Part shown: positions 33,902 to 41,970 of the stretch, in pieces | How the letters are laid out: the number at the start of each line of letters is the position of its first letter | How positions within the stretch are numbered: position 1 is the first letter of the stretch | DNA from: Mesorhizobium sangaii | GTDB lineage: Bacteria; Pseudomonadota; Alphaproteobacteria; Rhizobiales; Rhizobiaceae | DNA: 64,000 nucleotides | Assembly: GCF_014207355.1 (NCBI RefSeq) | Contig: NZ_JACHEF010000004.1 | Location: forward strand, 124,001 to 188,000 | Direction: 5' to 3' | Program-made: the position numbers and the translations under genes | Notes under the pieces: model-generated | What the model was told of the DNA's origin: nothing | Seen by the model: only the letters and a program-made list of their open reading frames with translations | Databases searched by the model: none

Positions 33902-34797
33902 CGGTCCGCATCGGCATAAATCCGATCACCTGGAGCAACGATGACGTGCCGGAACTCGGCGGCGATACGCCGCTCGAGGTCTGTCTCGGCGAGACCAAAC
34001 AGGCTGGCTATTCCGGCACCGAACTGGGCGGCAAGTTTCCGCGCCGGTCGGCTGAGCTGAAGCCGATCATGGAGCGCTATGGCCTTGCCGTGATTTCCGG
34101 CTGGTATGATGGCCGCTGCGACGAGAAGGAAGTCAGCGCGGAAATGGATGCGATCATGCCGCATCTGCAGCTGTTGAAGGATATGGGCGCGGCCCATGTC
34201 GTCTATGCCGACACCTCGCGCGGGCGCCACAATGCCATCTGGGGACCAATCTCGCAGCGCCCTGCACTGAGCTTGGAGGAATGGCCGGCCTACGGCAGCA
34301 AACTGACCGAGCTGGCCGAGCGGATGGCGGATTTCGGCGTGCGCATGGCCTTTCACCACCATATGGGAACCCTCGTCGAGACCGATGCCGAGGTGGCCCT
34401 GCTGATGCGGCACACCGGCGAGGCGGTCGGCCTGCTCTACGACACCGGCCATTCGACATTTTCCGGCGGCGACCCGCTGGCCTTGATCAGGGCGCACGTC
34501 AAGCGCGTCGTGCACGTGCATTGCAAGGACGTGCGCAAAGCCGTGCTTGATCGGGCCCGCGCGCAAGACATGAGTTTCATGGGGGCGGTTATGGACGGGA
34601 TATTCACCGTTCCCGGCGACGGTTTCATCGATTATCCCTCGATTTTGCGCGTTCTTGCCGACAACGGCTACAGCGGCTGGCTGGTCGTCGAGGCCGAGCA
34701 GGATCCCAGCAAGGCTAACCCGCTGACCTATGCGACAATGGGATTCCAGAATTTGTCGCGCATGGCCAGGGAAGCCGGATTTACCGTCACAGAATAG
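33898..34797 (+). CDS. iolE: IolE-like 2-keto-inositol dehydratase (TIM-barrel)
   Basis: 299 residues, GTG start overlapping the previous stop. The N-terminus RIGINPITWSNDDVPELGGD, then GYSGTELGGKFPRRSAELKP, AFHHHMGTLVET, LLYDTGHSTFSGGDP, VVHVHCKDVR and WLVVEAEQDPSKANPL match inosose dehydratase, with the metal-binding His/Glu/Asp in place. IolE dehydrates 2-keto-myo-inositol. Other iol genes (iolB, C, D) are absent here, so the true substrate may be another keto-polyol. Confidence 0.88.
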   Translation: MTVRIGINPITWSNDDVPELGGDTPLEVCLGETKQAGYSGTELGGKFPRRSAELKPIMERYGLAVISGWYDGRCDEKEVSAEMDAIMPHLQLLKDMGAAHVVYADTSRGRHNAIWGPISQRPALSLEEWPAYGSKLTELAERMADFGVRMAFHHHMGTLVETDAEVALLMRHTGEAVGLLYDTGHSTFSGGDPLALIRAHVKRVVHVHCKDVRKAVLDRARAQDMSFMGAVMDGIFTVPGDGFIDYPSILRVLADNGYSGWLVVEAEQDPSKANPLTYATMGFQNLSRMAREAGFTVTE

Positions 34798-34912
34798 TCG
34801 CGGCCGCCATGCGGCCTCCAGGGGACCAGTGCTGATGAATGAAACTGGAATAAAGGGGCAACTGGACTGCCGACCGTAACTGCGGCGGCGGAAAACAAAA
34901 CAGGAGGTTGTT

Positions 34913-35869
34913 ATGTTTTCGCTTGCGAAATTAATAAAGCCTGCGCTCGGCCTGCTGGCCGGCGCTACAATGATGGCGGCGGCCACCAGCCTTGCGGCCG
35001 CCGATGATACGCACGTGGTGTTTGTAACCCATGGCCAGAGCGGCGACCCCTACTGGTCGGTCGTGAAGAACGGCATGGACGATGCGGCCAAGACCCTGGG
35101 CGTCAAGGCCGAATATCTGGCGCCCGAAACATTCGACATGGCCAAAATGGCGCAAATGATCGACGCCATTACAGCGTCGAAGCCCGATGGGATGGTTGTT
35201 TCGATCCCTGACGCCGCGGCCCTTTCAGGTCCGGTCAAGAATGCCGTTGCCGCCGGCATCCCGGTCATAGTCATCGATTCCGGCGGCTCGAAGCTGACCC
35301 ATGATCTTGGCGGCCTGCTGTTCATGGGACAGGACGAATTTCAGGCGGGCGTCATGGCGGGCGAGCGCATCAAGGCGCTCGGCCTCACCAAGGCGGTCTG
35401 CGCCAATCACGAGGTGGGCAATTCCAGCCTTGACGATCGCTGCGCGGGCTTTGCCAAGGGTCTGGGCGTCGATGTTCCGGTGATGAACGGCGTCATTGAC
35501 CCGACTGAAATGAAGAACCGCATGATCGCCTACATGACCGCTCATGCCGATACGCAGTTCATTCTGGCTGTCGGCGCCAGCGGTGCCGAACCAACGCTGG
35601 CCGCGCTCGATGAAATGGGCCTCGCGGGCAAGGTGAAAACCGGCACGTTCGATCTGTCTCCCACGATCCTCCAAGCCGTTGTTGCCGGCAAGATGGAGTG
35701 GGGCATCGACGCCCAGCAATATGCCATGGGCTATATCCCGGTCGCGATGTTCGACCTTTGGAAGAAGTACAAGATCATGCCGATCGCCGACTATCCAACG
35801 GGCCCCGGCTTCGTCACCAAGGACACTGCCGCCTCGGTCATCGATCTGGCAAAACAGGGCAAGCGTTAA
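34913..35869 (+). CDS. CUT2 sugar ABC transporter, substrate-binding protein
   Basis: 318 residues with a signal peptide cut after SLAAA. Strong ribosome site AGGAGG. Periplasmic type-1 fold of the ribose/fructose-binding class: FVTHGQSGDPYWSVVKNGMD, PDGMVVSIPDAAALSGPVKN, IPVIVIDSGGS, TQFILAVGASGAEPTLAALD. Probably binds a monosaccharide or cyclitol for the permease downstream. A hairpin follows directly after the stop. Confidence 0.94.
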   Translation: MFSLAKLIKPALGLLAGATMMAAATSLAAADDTHVVFVTHGQSGDPYWSVVKNGMDDAAKTLGVKAEYLAPETFDMAKMAQMIDAITASKPDGMVVSIPDAAALSGPVKNAVAAGIPVIVIDSGGSKLTHDLGGLLFMGQDEFQAGVMAGERIKALGLTKAVCANHEVGNSSLDDRCAGFAKGLGVDVPVMNGVIDPTEMKNRMIAYMTAHADTQFILAVGASGAEPTLAALDEMGLAGKVKTGTFDLSPTILQAVVAGKMEWGIDAQQYAMGYIPVAMFDLWKKYKIMPIADYPTGPGFVTKDTAASVIDLAKQGKR

Positions 35870-35875
35870 CCGCTG

Positions 35876-35901
35876 GCGGCCGGGCCTCGGCACCCGGCCG
35901 C
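35876..35901 (+). other. Intergenic hairpin after the binding-protein gene
   Basis: GCGGCCGGG-cctcggca-CCCGGCCGC, a perfect nine-base G+C stem with no T-run, seven bases after the stop. Such hairpins protect the binding-protein message and lower permease expression in many ABC operons. Confidence 0.7.
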
Positions 35902-35926
35902 TTTCACTGATGAAGGTAACGCATCC

Positions 35927-37024
35927 ATGGCTGCAGAGATTCGCGACGAGCGGATCCGGTCCGTCTCCCGCCTGAGCCGCCTGTTGAGCAGGCCGGAACT
36001 TGGCGCGGCGGCCGGGACCGTTCTGGTCTTTGTGTTCTTCGCTATCACGGCGGGAAATACCGGACTTTTCAGTGCCAAGGGCATCATCAATTTCCTCGAG
36101 GTCTCGGCCCAGCTTGGCATTCTCGCCGCACCCGTGGCGCTGTTGATGATCGCGGGCGAATTCGACCTGTCGGTTGGCTCTATGATTGGCTTTGCCGGCA
36201 TCCTGATCGCGATCCCCTCCGTATTCTGGGGCTGGCCCATCTGGCTTTCGCTGCTGTTTTCCTTCGCTGTTTGCGGCGGTATCGGCGCGCTCAACGGGCT
36301 TGCCGTCGTCAGGACCGGACTGCCGTCCTTCATCGTGACGCTCGGAAGCCTGTTCATGCTGCGCGGCCTGACGCTCGGTCTCACGCGCGGCATATCCGGG
36401 CGGACCCAGGTTTCCGGCGTTCATGAACTGGCGTTGAACGATCCTCTCAACAGCCTGTTTTCAGGTCAGGTGTTTTCCGGTCTGATCGCATGGCTTTCGG
36501 ACATCGGCCTGGTCGGCAAAAGGGCGGACGGCCTGCCGTCGATCTCCGGCATCCCGGTGTCGATCGTCTGGTGGATCGTATTGACCTTGATCTGCACCTG
36601 GTTGCTGACGCGCAGCCGCTTCGGCAACTGGATCTTCGCCGCTGGTGGTGAAGCCAACGCTGCGCGCAATCTCGGTGTGCCGGTGGCGCGGACCAAGATC
36701 ACGCTGTTCGTCATGACGGCCATGGCGGCCGCGCTCTTTGCTGCGATCCAGGTCCTTGTCACCGGCTCGGCCGACACGCTGCGCGGCACCCAGAAGGAAT
36801 TCGAGGCCATCATTGCCGTCGTCATCGGCGGCACGCTGCTCACCGGCGGCTACGGCTCGGCCGTCGGCGCCATGTTCGGCGCATTGATCTTCGGCGTGGT
36901 GCAAATGGGCATCTTCTACACCGGCATAGACACGGACTGGTTCAAGCTGTTCATGGGCGCCATGATGGTCATCGCGGTGCTGTTCAACAGCTATGTGCGC
37001 AACCGCGCGATGAGGAGCCGGTGA
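35927..37024 (+). CDS. CUT2 sugar ABC transporter permease (FrcC/RbsC type)
   Basis: 365 residues with 8-10 hydrophobic segments. Family motifs: LMIAGEFDLSVGSMIGFAGI, NGLAVVRTGLPSFIVTLGSL, GGEANAARNLGVPVARTKI and IIAVVIGGTLLTGGYGSAVG. Forms the membrane channel for the sugar delivered by the preceding binding protein. The stop overlaps the ATPase start (TGATG). Confidence 0.95.
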   Translation: MAAEIRDERIRSVSRLSRLLSRPELGAAAGTVLVFVFFAITAGNTGLFSAKGIINFLEVSAQLGILAAPVALLMIAGEFDLSVGSMIGFAGILIAIPSVFWGWPIWLSLLFSFAVCGGIGALNGLAVVRTGLPSFIVTLGSLFMLRGLTLGLTRGISGRTQVSGVHELALNDPLNSLFSGQVFSGLIAWLSDIGLVGKRADGLPSISGIPVSIVWWIVLTLICTWLLTRSRFGNWIFAAGGEANAARNLGVPVARTKITLFVMTAMAAALFAAIQVLVTGSADTLRGTQKEFEAIIAVVIGGTLLTGGYGSAVGAMFGALIFGVVQMGIFYTGIDTDWFKLFMGAMMVIAVLFNSYVRNRAMRSR

Positions 37025-37818
37025 TGGCCGAGCCCTATGTCGAACTGAAGTCGGTCAGCAAGTATTTCGGGTCGGTCGTTGCGCTGAAGGATGTGTCGTT
37101 CGACGTATGTCCCGGCGAGGTCCATTGCCTGCTCGGCGACAACGGTGCGGGCAAGTCGACGCTGATCAAGACGCTGTCCGGCGTCTACGCGCCCGACGAG
37201 GGTGAGATCCGCGTACAGGGCAAGCCGACAAGGTTTGCGTCGCCGGCCGATACCCGCAACAGCGGCATCGCGACGGTCTACCAGGACCTGGCTCTGGTGC
37301 CGCTGATGAGCGTGGCGCGAAATTTTTTTCTCGGGCGCGAGCCGATGCGCAAGTTTGGCCCGATCAGCCAGTTTGACGCCGAGTTCGCCAACCGCACCGC
37401 CTATGACGAATTGTCGGCGATGGGCATCCAACTGCGCGATCCGGAACAGCCCGTCGGCACGCTTTCGGGCGGGGAACGGCAGTGCCTGGCCATCGCCCGC
37501 GCCGTTTATTTCGGCGCCAAGGTGCTGATCCTGGATGAGCCGACATCGGCACTGGGGGTCCATCAGGCATCCGTGGTCCTGAAGCTCATCGTCCAGTCCA
37601 AGGCGCGCGGCATCGGCGTCATCTTCATTTCCCACAACGTTCATCACGCTTATGTGGTCGGCGACCGCTTTACTTTGTTGAAGCGCGGCAGATGCACTGG
37701 CACTTACGCGAAAAGTGAAATCGATCGCGACCAGTTGCTCAATCTGATGGCCGGCGGCAAGGAACTGGTGGACCTGGAACAGGAACTGAATAGAGCGGTC
37801 AAAGGCAGCCACGCGTAA
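37024..37818 (+). CDS. CUT2 sugar ABC transporter ATPase (FrcA type)
   Basis: 264 residues from ATG 37024. Walker A GDNGAGKST, signature LSGGERQCLAIARAVYF, Walker B VLILDEPTSALG, H-loop FISHNVHHA. It has a single ATPase domain, like rhizobial FrcA, not the double-domain RbsA. It energises import by the permease before it. Last gene of the operon 32783-37818. Confidence 0.95.
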   Translation: MAEPYVELKSVSKYFGSVVALKDVSFDVCPGEVHCLLGDNGAGKSTLIKTLSGVYAPDEGEIRVQGKPTRFASPADTRNSGIATVYQDLALVPLMSVARNFFLGREPMRKFGPISQFDAEFANRTAYDELSAMGIQLRDPEQPVGTLSGGERQCLAIARAVYFGAKVLILDEPTSALGVHQASVVLKLIVQSKARGIGVIFISHNVHHAYVVGDRFTLLKRGRCTGTYAKSEIDRDQLLNLMAGGKELVDLEQELNRAVKGSHA

Positions 37819-37878
37819 GGGGAGCAAAGGTCAATTAGGTGACCCAAAGCCGACGGTCGTCGCCTCGACAGTCGAGCC

Positions 37879-38175
37879 CTACCCGAAGATCCGCTCGCCC
37901 TGCTCGTCGACCAGCTGGATGCCCTTCTTGATCGAGATGTCGACGGCGTCGTCGAGCCCGGCGAAGCGGTCGGCGCGGATGAATTTGTGCTCCTTGACGA
38001 CGCCATCGATCTCCTTGGAGACGACGCCACAGGTCTGGTACTGGCCTTCGGCCTTGTAGGGCGTGGCGCTGATCAGGAACCCCTTATGTTCGACCTGCTT
38101 GGCCGGCGCTGCGGTCTTCGGGTCACCTGCCTCGGCTCCGCCTCCACCGCCGAAAAGACGCTTTAGAAAAGACAT
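37879..38175 (-). CDS. HlyU-family protein
   Basis: 98 residues from MSFLKRLFGGGGGAEAGD behind GGGAG. After a Gly-rich start, the domain reads VEHKGFLISATPYKAEGQYQ, VVSKEIDGVVKEHKFIRADR and GIQLVDEQGERIF, matching the small HlyU-like family in alphaproteobacteria. The family name derives from a Vibrio haemolysin activator, but the rhizobial members have no proven role. Monocistronic. Confidence 0.88.
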   Translation of the reverse strand: MSFLKRLFGGGGGAEAGDPKTAAPAKQVEHKGFLISATPYKAEGQYQTCGVVSKEIDGVVKEHKFIRADRFAGLDDAVDISIKKGIQLVDEQGERIFG

Positions 38176-38352
38176 CGCTCAAATCTCCCTGTTCGCCTTG
38201 CAATCGCGGCCTGCCCTGTTCGCGATTCACGACGGCTGTTGTTCCAGCATGCGCGAATGTGCCGCCGCATTCCAGTCCCCTGATGGAGCGTCGGCTAGCG
38301 CCTCGATTGGCGGGCCGATCCCGTCAATATGCCGCCGCCCGTCGATCGAAAT

Positions 38353-38384
38353 GACAAAAGCCCGGGGTTTCCCGGGCTTTTGTC
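38353..38384. terminator. Bidirectional intrinsic terminator
   Basis: GACAAAAGCCCGGG-gttt-CCCGGGCTTTTGTC, a perfect 14-base stem with built-in A and T runs. It ends the PadR gene (minus strand, stop at 38413). Confidence 0.9.
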
Positions 38385-38412
38385 TGTTCTGGCTTTTGGG
38401 TGGACTGCGGCC

Positions 38413-39081
38413 TCAGCCGCGCGACAGCGCTTCCAGCGCCTCGGCGGCACCTTCGAGAATGGCGATCGCCTCGGCCTGCTTGTCAGCCGGGGCATCGACG
38501 AAGTCGCCGAGGGCCGCACGCAGCCGGTGACGCACGGCGCGGAATCCGTCGCGCGCTTCAGAGCGGCCACCACGACCGCCTCGACGCCCGCCCTCTTCGC
38601 TCTCGTCGTTCCAGCCGAACCAGTCGCGCGCCTTGGCCATCTTGCGGCCGAAGCGCTCGAGGTGGTCGAGCACGCCATCGATCATCTCGCGGTTGTCGTC
38701 GAGATGCGCCTGCCCGGCCTCGGTGATCGAAAACACCTTCTTGTTGCCGTCGGCCGCGGAAGCGGCATAGCCGGCCTCTTCCAGGAAGGTCAGCGTCGGG
38801 TAGACCACGCCCGGGCTCGGGCTGTAGATGCCGCTTGTGCGCTCTTCCAGCGCCTTGATGATGTCGTAGCCATGGCGCGGTGCCTCGGCCAGCAGCGACA
38901 GCGTGATCAGCTTGAGATCGCCGTCGGCCAGCATGCGCCCGGCGCGGAACATGTCGCCCGGGCCGCCGCGTCCGCCGCCACGACCGCCATGCCCGAACGG
39001 GCCGAAACCACCGCCACGGCCGCCGAACTTGCCGGCCATGTGCATGAATATGCGCTCGCCGAAATGATTGTGCTTGTGCAT
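38413..39081 (-). CDS. PadR-family transcriptional regulator with Gly/His-rich N-terminus
   Basis: 222 residues from MHKHNHFGERIFMHMAGKF behind CAAGGAGC. The first ~50 residues are low complexity (HKHNH, then GGRGGG and HGGRGGG), followed by a PadR winged HTH (KLITLSLLAEAPRHGYDIIK, SPSPGVVYPTLTFLEEAGYA) and a helical C-terminus with an Arg/Gly insert (GGRRGGRGGR). The His/Gly start could bind metal, as in metal-responsive relatives; this is inference. Twin repeats at 39101 and 39151 are likely autoregulatory sites. Confidence 0.92.
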   Translation of the reverse strand: MHKHNHFGERIFMHMAGKFGGRGGGFGPFGHGGRGGGRGGPGDMFRAGRMLADGDLKLITLSLLAEAPRHGYDIIKALEERTSGIYSPSPGVVYPTLTFLEEAGYAASAADGNKKVFSITEAGQAHLDDNREMIDGVLDHLERFGRKMAKARDWFGWNDESEEGGRRGGRGGRSEARDGFRAVRHRLRAALGDFVDAPADKQAEAIAILEGAAEALEALSRG

Positions 39082-39100
39082 TGATTGCTCCTTGAGTTCT

Positions 39101-39169
39101 ATCTTACGATATATCTTAATTAAGCGCACCAAGTACCGGAGTCAAGATATATCTTACGATGTATCTGAA
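39101..39169. promoter_or_regulatory. Twin operator upstream of the PadR gene
   Basis: ATCTTACGATATATCTTAA (39101-39119) and ATCTTACGATGTATCTGAA (39151-39169) are direct repeats exactly 50 bases apart, about five helical turns. Each contains the imperfect palindrome AGATATATCTT-like core. The first lies 20 bases from the start codon. Confidence 0.75.
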
Positions 39170-39352
39170 GATGGCGCCAGAGGCTTGATTTAGCCGAAAC
39201 GTGCCGCTAGAAGGCCCGCGAGCGCCTCGGCTACTCCGTAAGCGTCTGACGTCAAGCAGCGCATCCAACCCCGGTCTTTCCGGGCAATTGCGCCGGTCAC
39301 CGGCGAATGGATGCCAAATGCGACGGACCGGACACTTCAGGAACCTCCCAAA

Positions 39353-39610
39353 ATGACTGCAAGAAATCGGCGCAGGAAGCTGCCTGCCCGCTATGCTGCC
39401 ATCGTCAGCCCGCTGGTGCTGTCGCTGTTGATGACCTTCATCGTCTCGTTCATCTCAACGCTGAAAAGCCTTGGTTTCCACCCCAACCTGCCGTCCATCT
39501 GGATGACCGCCTGGGGTCTGTCCTGGCTGGTGGCGTTTCCAACGCTGCTACTGGTGCTGCCTGTGGTGCGCCGCATAGTCGGCGCGCTCTGCGAGCCGGC
39601 CGGCCGATAA
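39353..39610 (+). CDS. DUF2798 small membrane protein
   Basis: 85 residues from MTARNRRRKLPARYAAIVSP. Two membrane segments: SPLVLSLLMTFIVSFISTL, and WLVAFPTLLLVLPVVRRIVG after the WMTAWGLSW loop. This matches DUF2798, small inner-membrane proteins of unknown function. No clear ribosome site; an in-frame ATG at 39311 would add 14 residues. Confidence 0.82.
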   Translation: MTARNRRRKLPARYAAIVSPLVLSLLMTFIVSFISTLKSLGFHPNLPSIWMTAWGLSWLVAFPTLLLVLPVVRRIVGALCEPAGR

Positions 39611-39677
39611 GGTCCGGCAAAGGGAGGTCCGCAAATGGTTCCGGACCTCCATTCGCCCGGTCGCCGACGAGGAACCG

Positions 39678-40046
39678 CTACCAGCGGCCGCTGCGCCGGT
39701 TCCAGGCGTAGAGCAGGTCGGCGAACCGATCATAGGCAAAACGCGTCAGCGGCAAGGCGACCGGATTGCCGAACACCGTCGCCAGCCAGCCCTCGCCCGG
39801 CGTTGCCTGCCACACGGCAATCGCGACATCGGCGCCGACCAGCAGTCGGCCGTCGGCGTCGGTGGCGTGCAGCCGGCGGCGGATATCCTCAAGGGACGCC
39901 CCGAATCCGGCAAGTGCTGCCGGTTCAAGATTGATGTCGCGAAACGCGATCCGCCCGGCCTTGACCGCTTCGATCAGCCGCCGCTTTTGCCGGCTGATGC
40001 CGGCATCGCAGACCGGGCAGCGTGTGTTGTACCAGACGGTCAGCAT
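39678..40046 (-). CDS. DCC-family thiol-disulfide oxidoreductase
   Basis: 122 residues from MLTVWYNTRCPVCDAGISRQ. The CPVC pair near residue 10 in a YNTRCPVCDAGI context, then FRDINLEPAALAGFG and RLHATDADGRLLVGADVAI, are diagnostic of the DUF393/DCC family, named for its DxxCxxC motif (here NTRCPVC). Predicted to have a thioredoxin-like fold and act as a small redox protein. Ends LLYAWNRRSGRW. Confidence 0.9.
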   Translation of the reverse strand: MLTVWYNTRCPVCDAGISRQKRRLIEAVKAGRIAFRDINLEPAALAGFGASLEDIRRRLHATDADGRLLVGADVAIAVWQATPGEGWLATVFGNPVALPLTRFAYDRFADLLYAWNRRSGRW

Positions 40047-40179
40047 AGCCCCGGCATTTCGTTGATAACGCAACCTGAAGGACCACGAATGATCGGGCGC
40101 CGTCAAGACGGCGCCGATCAGATGCGCTCACACGAGAATATTTCGGACCAGCCGATCCGGGCCGTTCCACGACAGAGCT

Positions 40180-40473
40180 TTACCCGAGCGAGGTGATGAT
40201 CTCGCGATAGGCAAATTCGGGGAAGGCTTTCAGCGTCCGCGTCCTGATGTTGCCGGCCGCCGCCAGCATCAGCGAGAAGCGAGCCAGGACCGCGTCGTCG
40301 GGCGCTTCGACCACCGCCACCATGTCGTATTCACCCATGGTCAGGTAGAATGCCTTGAACGATCCGCCCATGTCTCCCAGTTGCTTCCTGGCGGCATCGA
40401 GTCGTTTCGGTGAATCGCGCACATTTCTGGCGCCTTGTTCCGTCCAGTTCATCAGCACGATGTAGCTTGTCAT
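40180..40473 (-). CDS. GYD-domain protein
   Basis: 97 residues from MTSYIVLMNWTEQGARNVRD behind GGAGGGAGG. YLTMGEYDMVAVVEAPDD contains the G-E-Y-D variant of the GYD motif, and the protein ends FAYREIITSLG. GYD proteins are small ferredoxin-like-fold proteins of unknown function, common in rhizobia. Single gene. Confidence 0.92.
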   Translation of the reverse strand: MTSYIVLMNWTEQGARNVRDSPKRLDAARKQLGDMGGSFKAFYLTMGEYDMVAVVEAPDDAVLARFSLMLAAAGNIRTRTLKAFPEFAYREIITSLG

Positions 40474-40787
40474 GCACACCTCCCTCCGGGCCACGGAGCA
40501 CGGCGGCTTCGCCGGGGCGGGCATCCGGGGTTTGTCGCCCAGAAAATGCATCCGACGCAAAATTATCCTCCCGCGGCGAGCGTCCTGCAAGGACTACCGC
40601 GCCGACGCCCTGTTGCCGGGTAAAGGCAGGCCTCGCGAGGCGGCAAGGCAACGACCGTAAGACGTTCGGCGCCGACCAGGGAAAGCCGGTTTTAAAACCC
40701 GACTGATTGCGGCAATCTCTGTCGGCGGTCGATCTGGCGGGAATCCCCAGCCGGCATCCGAGCCCGATCCCGCCGCCGGAGAGCTTC
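40474..40787. other. Intergenic region without gene
   Basis: About 310 bases between the divergent GYD and TauD-family genes. I see no open frame with a ribosome site, no terminator and no clear operator. It should hold promoters for both genes. Confidence 0.5.
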
Positions 40788-41846
40788 ATGCGCGAGACCA
40801 TCGACCTGCCGCCGGAATCGATCGAAAGTCCTGCCGCATGGACCGGCGAGGACATGGCGAAACATCCTGAGCATTGGCTGGTCGAACTGGACCCGCGCGA
40901 CGTCGCGGAACTGGAGTTGGGGGCAACCGGCTTTCTCGCCCGCTCGCAGGACATCGGCAACCTGACCAAGGCCGATTTCCCCTTGCCCCGGCTTGCCGGC
41001 CATCTTGCCGCCCTTCGCGAAAAACTGATCGCAGGCATTGGGTTCGAGGTGCTTCGCGGTCTCCCGGTCGAGAGATATTCCGCGCAAATGGCGGCAACGA
41101 TTTTCTGCGGGATTGGCGCGCATCTGGGAAGCGCAAGATCCCAGAATGCCCAGGGCCATATCCTCGGCCATGTTCGCGACACAGGCGCCGACGCCAGGGA
41201 CGCCACGACACGCATCTACCAGACCTCGGAGCGCCAGACCTTTCACACCGACTCCGCCGACGTGGTCGGCCTGCTCTGCCTGCGCGATGCCATGCAAGGC
41301 GGCGAGTCCCTGCTGGTAAGCACAGTGACGATCTACAATGAGATGCGCAAAAGCCCGCCCGATCTCACCCGCCTGCTGTTTGATCGGATCGCCACCGACC
41401 GGCGCGGCGAGATACCGGAAGGGGAAAAACCCTACTTCGAAATCCCGGTCTTCAATTGGCATGCGGGGTTGCTGACCGGCATCTATCAGCGCCAGTACAT
41501 CGACAGCGCGCAACGCTTCCCGGATGCCATGCGGCTCAGCGCCGCGCATGTCGAAGCGCTGGATCTCTTCGACAGCCTCGCCAATGATCCCAGACTAAAC
41601 CTGTCGATGCGGCTGCGGCCCGGTGACATGCAGTTCGTCTACAATCATTCGCTGCTTCACGACCGCATCGGCTTTCGCGATTGGCCGGACCCGGACAAGC
41701 GGCGCCACATGCTGCGGCTGTGGCTGTCGGTGCCGGGCGACCGAACGCTGCCTGAGTGCTTCAGGCAGCGTTATGGCTCGATAGAAATCGGCGACCGGGG
41801 CGGCATCATCGTCAAGGGGACGCGGCTGAACGTGCCGTTGTGGTAG
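40788..41846 (+). CDS. TauD/TfdA-family Fe(II)/2-oxoglutarate dioxygenase
   Basis: 352 residues from MRETIDLPPESIESPAAWTG behind CGGAGAG. The iron ligands are seen as His and Asp in QTFHTDSADVVGLLCL and the distal His in FVYNHSLLHDRIGF. The 2-oxoglutarate-binding Arg lies in RRHMLRLWLSV. The protein is longer than TauD and resembles the gamma-butyrobetaine/clavaminate-like members. Hydroxylation substrate unknown; no neighbour points to a pathway. Confidence 0.9.
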   Translation: MRETIDLPPESIESPAAWTGEDMAKHPEHWLVELDPRDVAELELGATGFLARSQDIGNLTKADFPLPRLAGHLAALREKLIAGIGFEVLRGLPVERYSAQMAATIFCGIGAHLGSARSQNAQGHILGHVRDTGADARDATTRIYQTSERQTFHTDSADVVGLLCLRDAMQGGESLLVSTVTIYNEMRKSPPDLTRLLFDRIATDRRGEIPEGEKPYFEIPVFNWHAGLLTGIYQRQYIDSAQRFPDAMRLSAAHVEALDLFDSLANDPRLNLSMRLRPGDMQFVYNHSLLHDRIGFRDWPDPDKRRHMLRLWLSVPGDRTLPECFRQRYGSIEIGDRGGIIVKGTRLNVPLW

Positions 41847-41970
41847 ATCGACAACGGGCGGACGCCCCAGGCCTTCGCCGCATTCACTGCGGACCGCCTG
41901 ATGCCCTTCGAAGACAGCAGGCATCGGTATCGGCGTCCATTGAGCTGGCCGGCGATGACGCCGTCCGAGC

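Noticed and set aside
33655..34986. Minus-strand 443-codon frame opposite the Gfo/Idh and IolE-like genes
   Set aside because: Runs across two well-supported plus-strand genes; no domain recognised.
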